Assembly (NCBI GenBank): GCA_963709175.1
Contig: CAVPVK010000003.1
Location: 806,001 to 870,000, forward strand
Source: JANXQG01 sp963709175
GTDB lineage: Bacteria > Planctomycetota > Planctomycetia > Pirellulales > Thermoguttaceae
DNA length: 64,000 nt
Direction: 5' to 3'
A program made the translations under genes and the position numbers. This document shows positions 63,644 to 64,000 of the stretch, piece by piece. Numbering within the stretch: position 1 is the stretch's first letter; each line of letters starts with the position of its first letter. A model generated the notes under the pieces. That model ran no database searches. It was not told where the DNA came from and saw only the letters and a list, made by a program, of their open reading frames with translations.

Positions 63644-64000
63644 TTATGGATAATCGACCTTGCAGTTCGGCAGAGCCTGCTGGAGTTTCTTCACGCCTTC
63701 CTCAGTAACCTTGGTGAGGCGGAGATTTAGCTTTTGGAGCGAGCTCAGTCCTTGAAGATTCTGCAGTCCGGCGTCCGTGATTCTGCTTGGAACGGTAGGA
63801 ATTGAATTTGTGAAACCCATCGATTCAAAAAATGCGCCTGGCTCGTCGCTGAGGTCCAATTCCTGAAGTCGCGTCAAGCCTTCAAGGTGTTTTAGTGCCG
63901 CATCGGTGATTCTCGTACCCTTGAGAGTCAGCCGTTGCAATCGGCTGAGGCCAGCTAGGTATTGCAGCCCTGTATCGCTGACGTTCGTGTCGGTAAGTCG
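63644..64000 (-). CDS. Leucine-rich-repeat protein, C-terminal part (cut by window edge)
   Basis: The frame is open from the window end to the stop at 63644, giving 118 residues. Repeats follow the bacterial LRR pattern of about 24 residues: GLQYLAGLSRLQRLTLKGTR, then ITDAALKHLEGLTRLQELDL and GLQNLQGLSSLQKLNLRLTK, ending in the usual cap GVKKLQQALPNCKVDYP. One unit is extended by about 15 residues (EPGAFFESMGFTNSIPTVPS). Such planctomycete LRR proteins are often exported and of unknown role. The N-terminus is outside the window. Confidence 0.8.
   Translation of the reverse strand, partial: RLTDTNVSDTGLQYLAGLSRLQRLTLKGTRITDAALKHLEGLTRLQELDLSDEPGAFFESMGFTNSIPTVPSRITDAGLQNLQGLSSLQKLNLRLTKVTEEGVKKLQQALPNCKVDYP

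Overview
The window looks like chromosomal DNA from a member of the Planctomycetota, probably near Pirellulales. This is inferred from gene content: a formylglycine sulfatase, a Tat-exported Gfo/Idh/MocA protein, a ThuA-like protein, PEP-CTERM proteins (one with Gloeo/Verruco repeats), several TPR and leucine-rich-repeat proteins, and GC-rich coding DNA. No ribosomal RNA or phylogenetic marker is present, so the placement is tentative.

Layout. 1-6.5 kb: start of recG, typA, a sulfatase/discoidin pair, a VOC protein and an inositol monophosphatase. 6.7-17.2 kb: two very long membrane-anchored proteins made of three related units, a response regulator with a degenerate receiver, and tRNA-Arg(CCT). 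18.5-21.2 kb: an IS110-type element, a Pyr4/PaxB-like membrane terpene-cyclase homologue and an internally deleted RAYT. 21.2-27.4 kb: two PEP-CTERM proteins, an ECF sigma factor with a small membrane partner, a scramblase-like protein and a sigma-like protein. 27.8-30.6 kb: an HNH-TPR protein next to a protein with a duplicated helical module and a RibD-like deaminase. 30.6-47.3 kb: secreted catabolic and structural proteins (Gfo/Idh, Asp-box propeller, ThuA, GH16, papain-like protease, flagellar-rod-like protein) separated by gene fragments and a dispersed GC-rich repeat. 47.5-55.2 kb: two nearly identical copies of a RAYT joined to a group II intron relic, flanking a 787-residue TPR protein and a small possible toxin/immunity cluster. 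55.3-64 kb: a large glycosidase-like protein, two small redox or flavin-type proteins, a four-module secreted protein, a TPR protein and a leucine-rich-repeat protein cut by the window edge.

Many otherwise well-conserved genes carry single frame breaks (sulfatase, both giant proteins, response regulator, ECF sigma factor and others). Either the sequence has indel errors or the region is decaying; the sequence alone cannot separate these. One disruption is unambiguous: a 68-bp MITE with a TAA target duplication sits inside a VOC gene. The HNH/deaminase pair is the best candidate for an undescribed functional module; the RAYT-intron composite is the most unusual mobile structure.
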